Positions 6,079-6,276 of a stretch of DNA of 6,276 nt are shown one piece after another. Position 1 is the first letter of the stretch, and each line of letters opens with the position of its first letter. Under the pieces are notes generated by a model, which was not told the origin of the DNA, did no database searches, and saw only the letters and a list, made by a program, of their open reading frames with translations. Source of the stretch: a bacterium (lineage in GTDB: Bacteria; Patescibacteriota; Microgenomatia; Woykebacterales; RBG-16-39-9b); NCBI GenBank assembly GCA_030690175.1, contig JAUYHE010000060.1, positions 1 through 6,276 on the forward strand. Reading direction: 5' to 3'. Made by a program: the position numbers and the translations under genes.

Positions 6079-6276
6079 ATGTCCAAATACACTGCAAAAG
6101 ATATTCAAGTACTAGAAGGGTTAGAGCCGGTCAGACGACGGCCCGGAATGTACATCGGCTCAACCGACGTCCATGGACTCCAACACCTAGTTACTGAGAT
6201 CATTGATAATTCGGTCGATGAGTCACTCGCTGGCTACGCCAAGAACGTCTGGGTTTTTATCCATCCTGATGAAAAA
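6079..6276 (+). CDS. gyrB: DNA gyrase subunit B (type IIA topoisomerase ATPase), 5' part only
   Basis: Only the first 66 codons are present; the frame is open to the window edge. The product is the N-terminal GHKL ATPase domain of a type IIA topoisomerase B subunit, which hydrolyses ATP for strand passage. The family signature is nearly complete: [20 protein letters not shown] (8-27), GLQHLV (33-38), and [14 protein letters not shown] (39-52). E40 matches the catalytic Glu42 of E. coli GyrB and N44 the Mg-binding Asn46. Q35 stands where the first His of GLHH is usual. The ATG has an AGGG (6065-6068) ten bases upstream. GyrB and ParE cannot be fully separated from this fragment; GyrB is preferred because CPR genomes usually carry it. 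A twin-hairpin repeat occupies the leader. Confidence 0.93.
   Translation, partial: MSKYTAKDIQVLEGLEPVRRRPGMYIGSTDVHGLQHLVTEIIDNSVDESLAGYAKNVWVFIHPDEK

Overview
The window holds six protein genes in two divergent blocks. The left block, on the minus strand, is a four-gene type IV pilus motor operon in the order pilB, pilT, pilC, pilD (5047 down to 76). The right block, on the plus strand, is a short DNA polymerase III delta'-like gene (5219-5869) followed by the first 66 codons of a DNA gyrase B-type gene that runs off the right edge (6079-6276). No rRNA, tRNA, CRISPR array, transposase or phage gene was seen.

The likely source is a bacterium of the Candidate Phyla Radiation (Patescibacteria), from an environmental or metagenome assembly. 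This is an inference from several traits: the compact B-T-C-D operon, the very short delta' protein without P-loop or zinc module, the weak or absent Shine-Dalgarno sequences at several genes, and the short intergenic repeats. TGA serves as a normal stop (end of pilD), so the TGA-to-glycine recoding of Gracilibacteria and Absconditabacteria is not indicated. The exact lineage cannot be set from this window.

In the pilus block, PilB (extension ATPase) and PilT (retraction ATPase) would drive pilin assembly and disassembly through the membrane platform PilC, after PilD cuts the leader peptides of prepilins. No pilin, PilM/N/O or secretin gene lies in the window. The operon may continue past the left edge: bases 1-75 hold no clear gene and no convincing terminator.

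The most interesting material is non-coding. The pilB-delta' intergenic region (5048-5218) holds a perfect 9-bp palindrome whose arms coincide with the -35 and -10 boxes of the predicted pil promoter. Downstream of it is a pilB leader with three mutually complementary GC-rich segments that place the ribosome binding site in a hairpin loop. The pilB-pilT gap carries repeats that separate a strong Shine-Dalgarno sequence from the pilT start. The gyrB leader holds two tandem 37-38 bp units, each with two small hairpins whose stems are intact while the differences fall in loops or linkers. These are predictions from sequence. The protein-coding content is mostly ordinary, and I see no clear new enzyme system.
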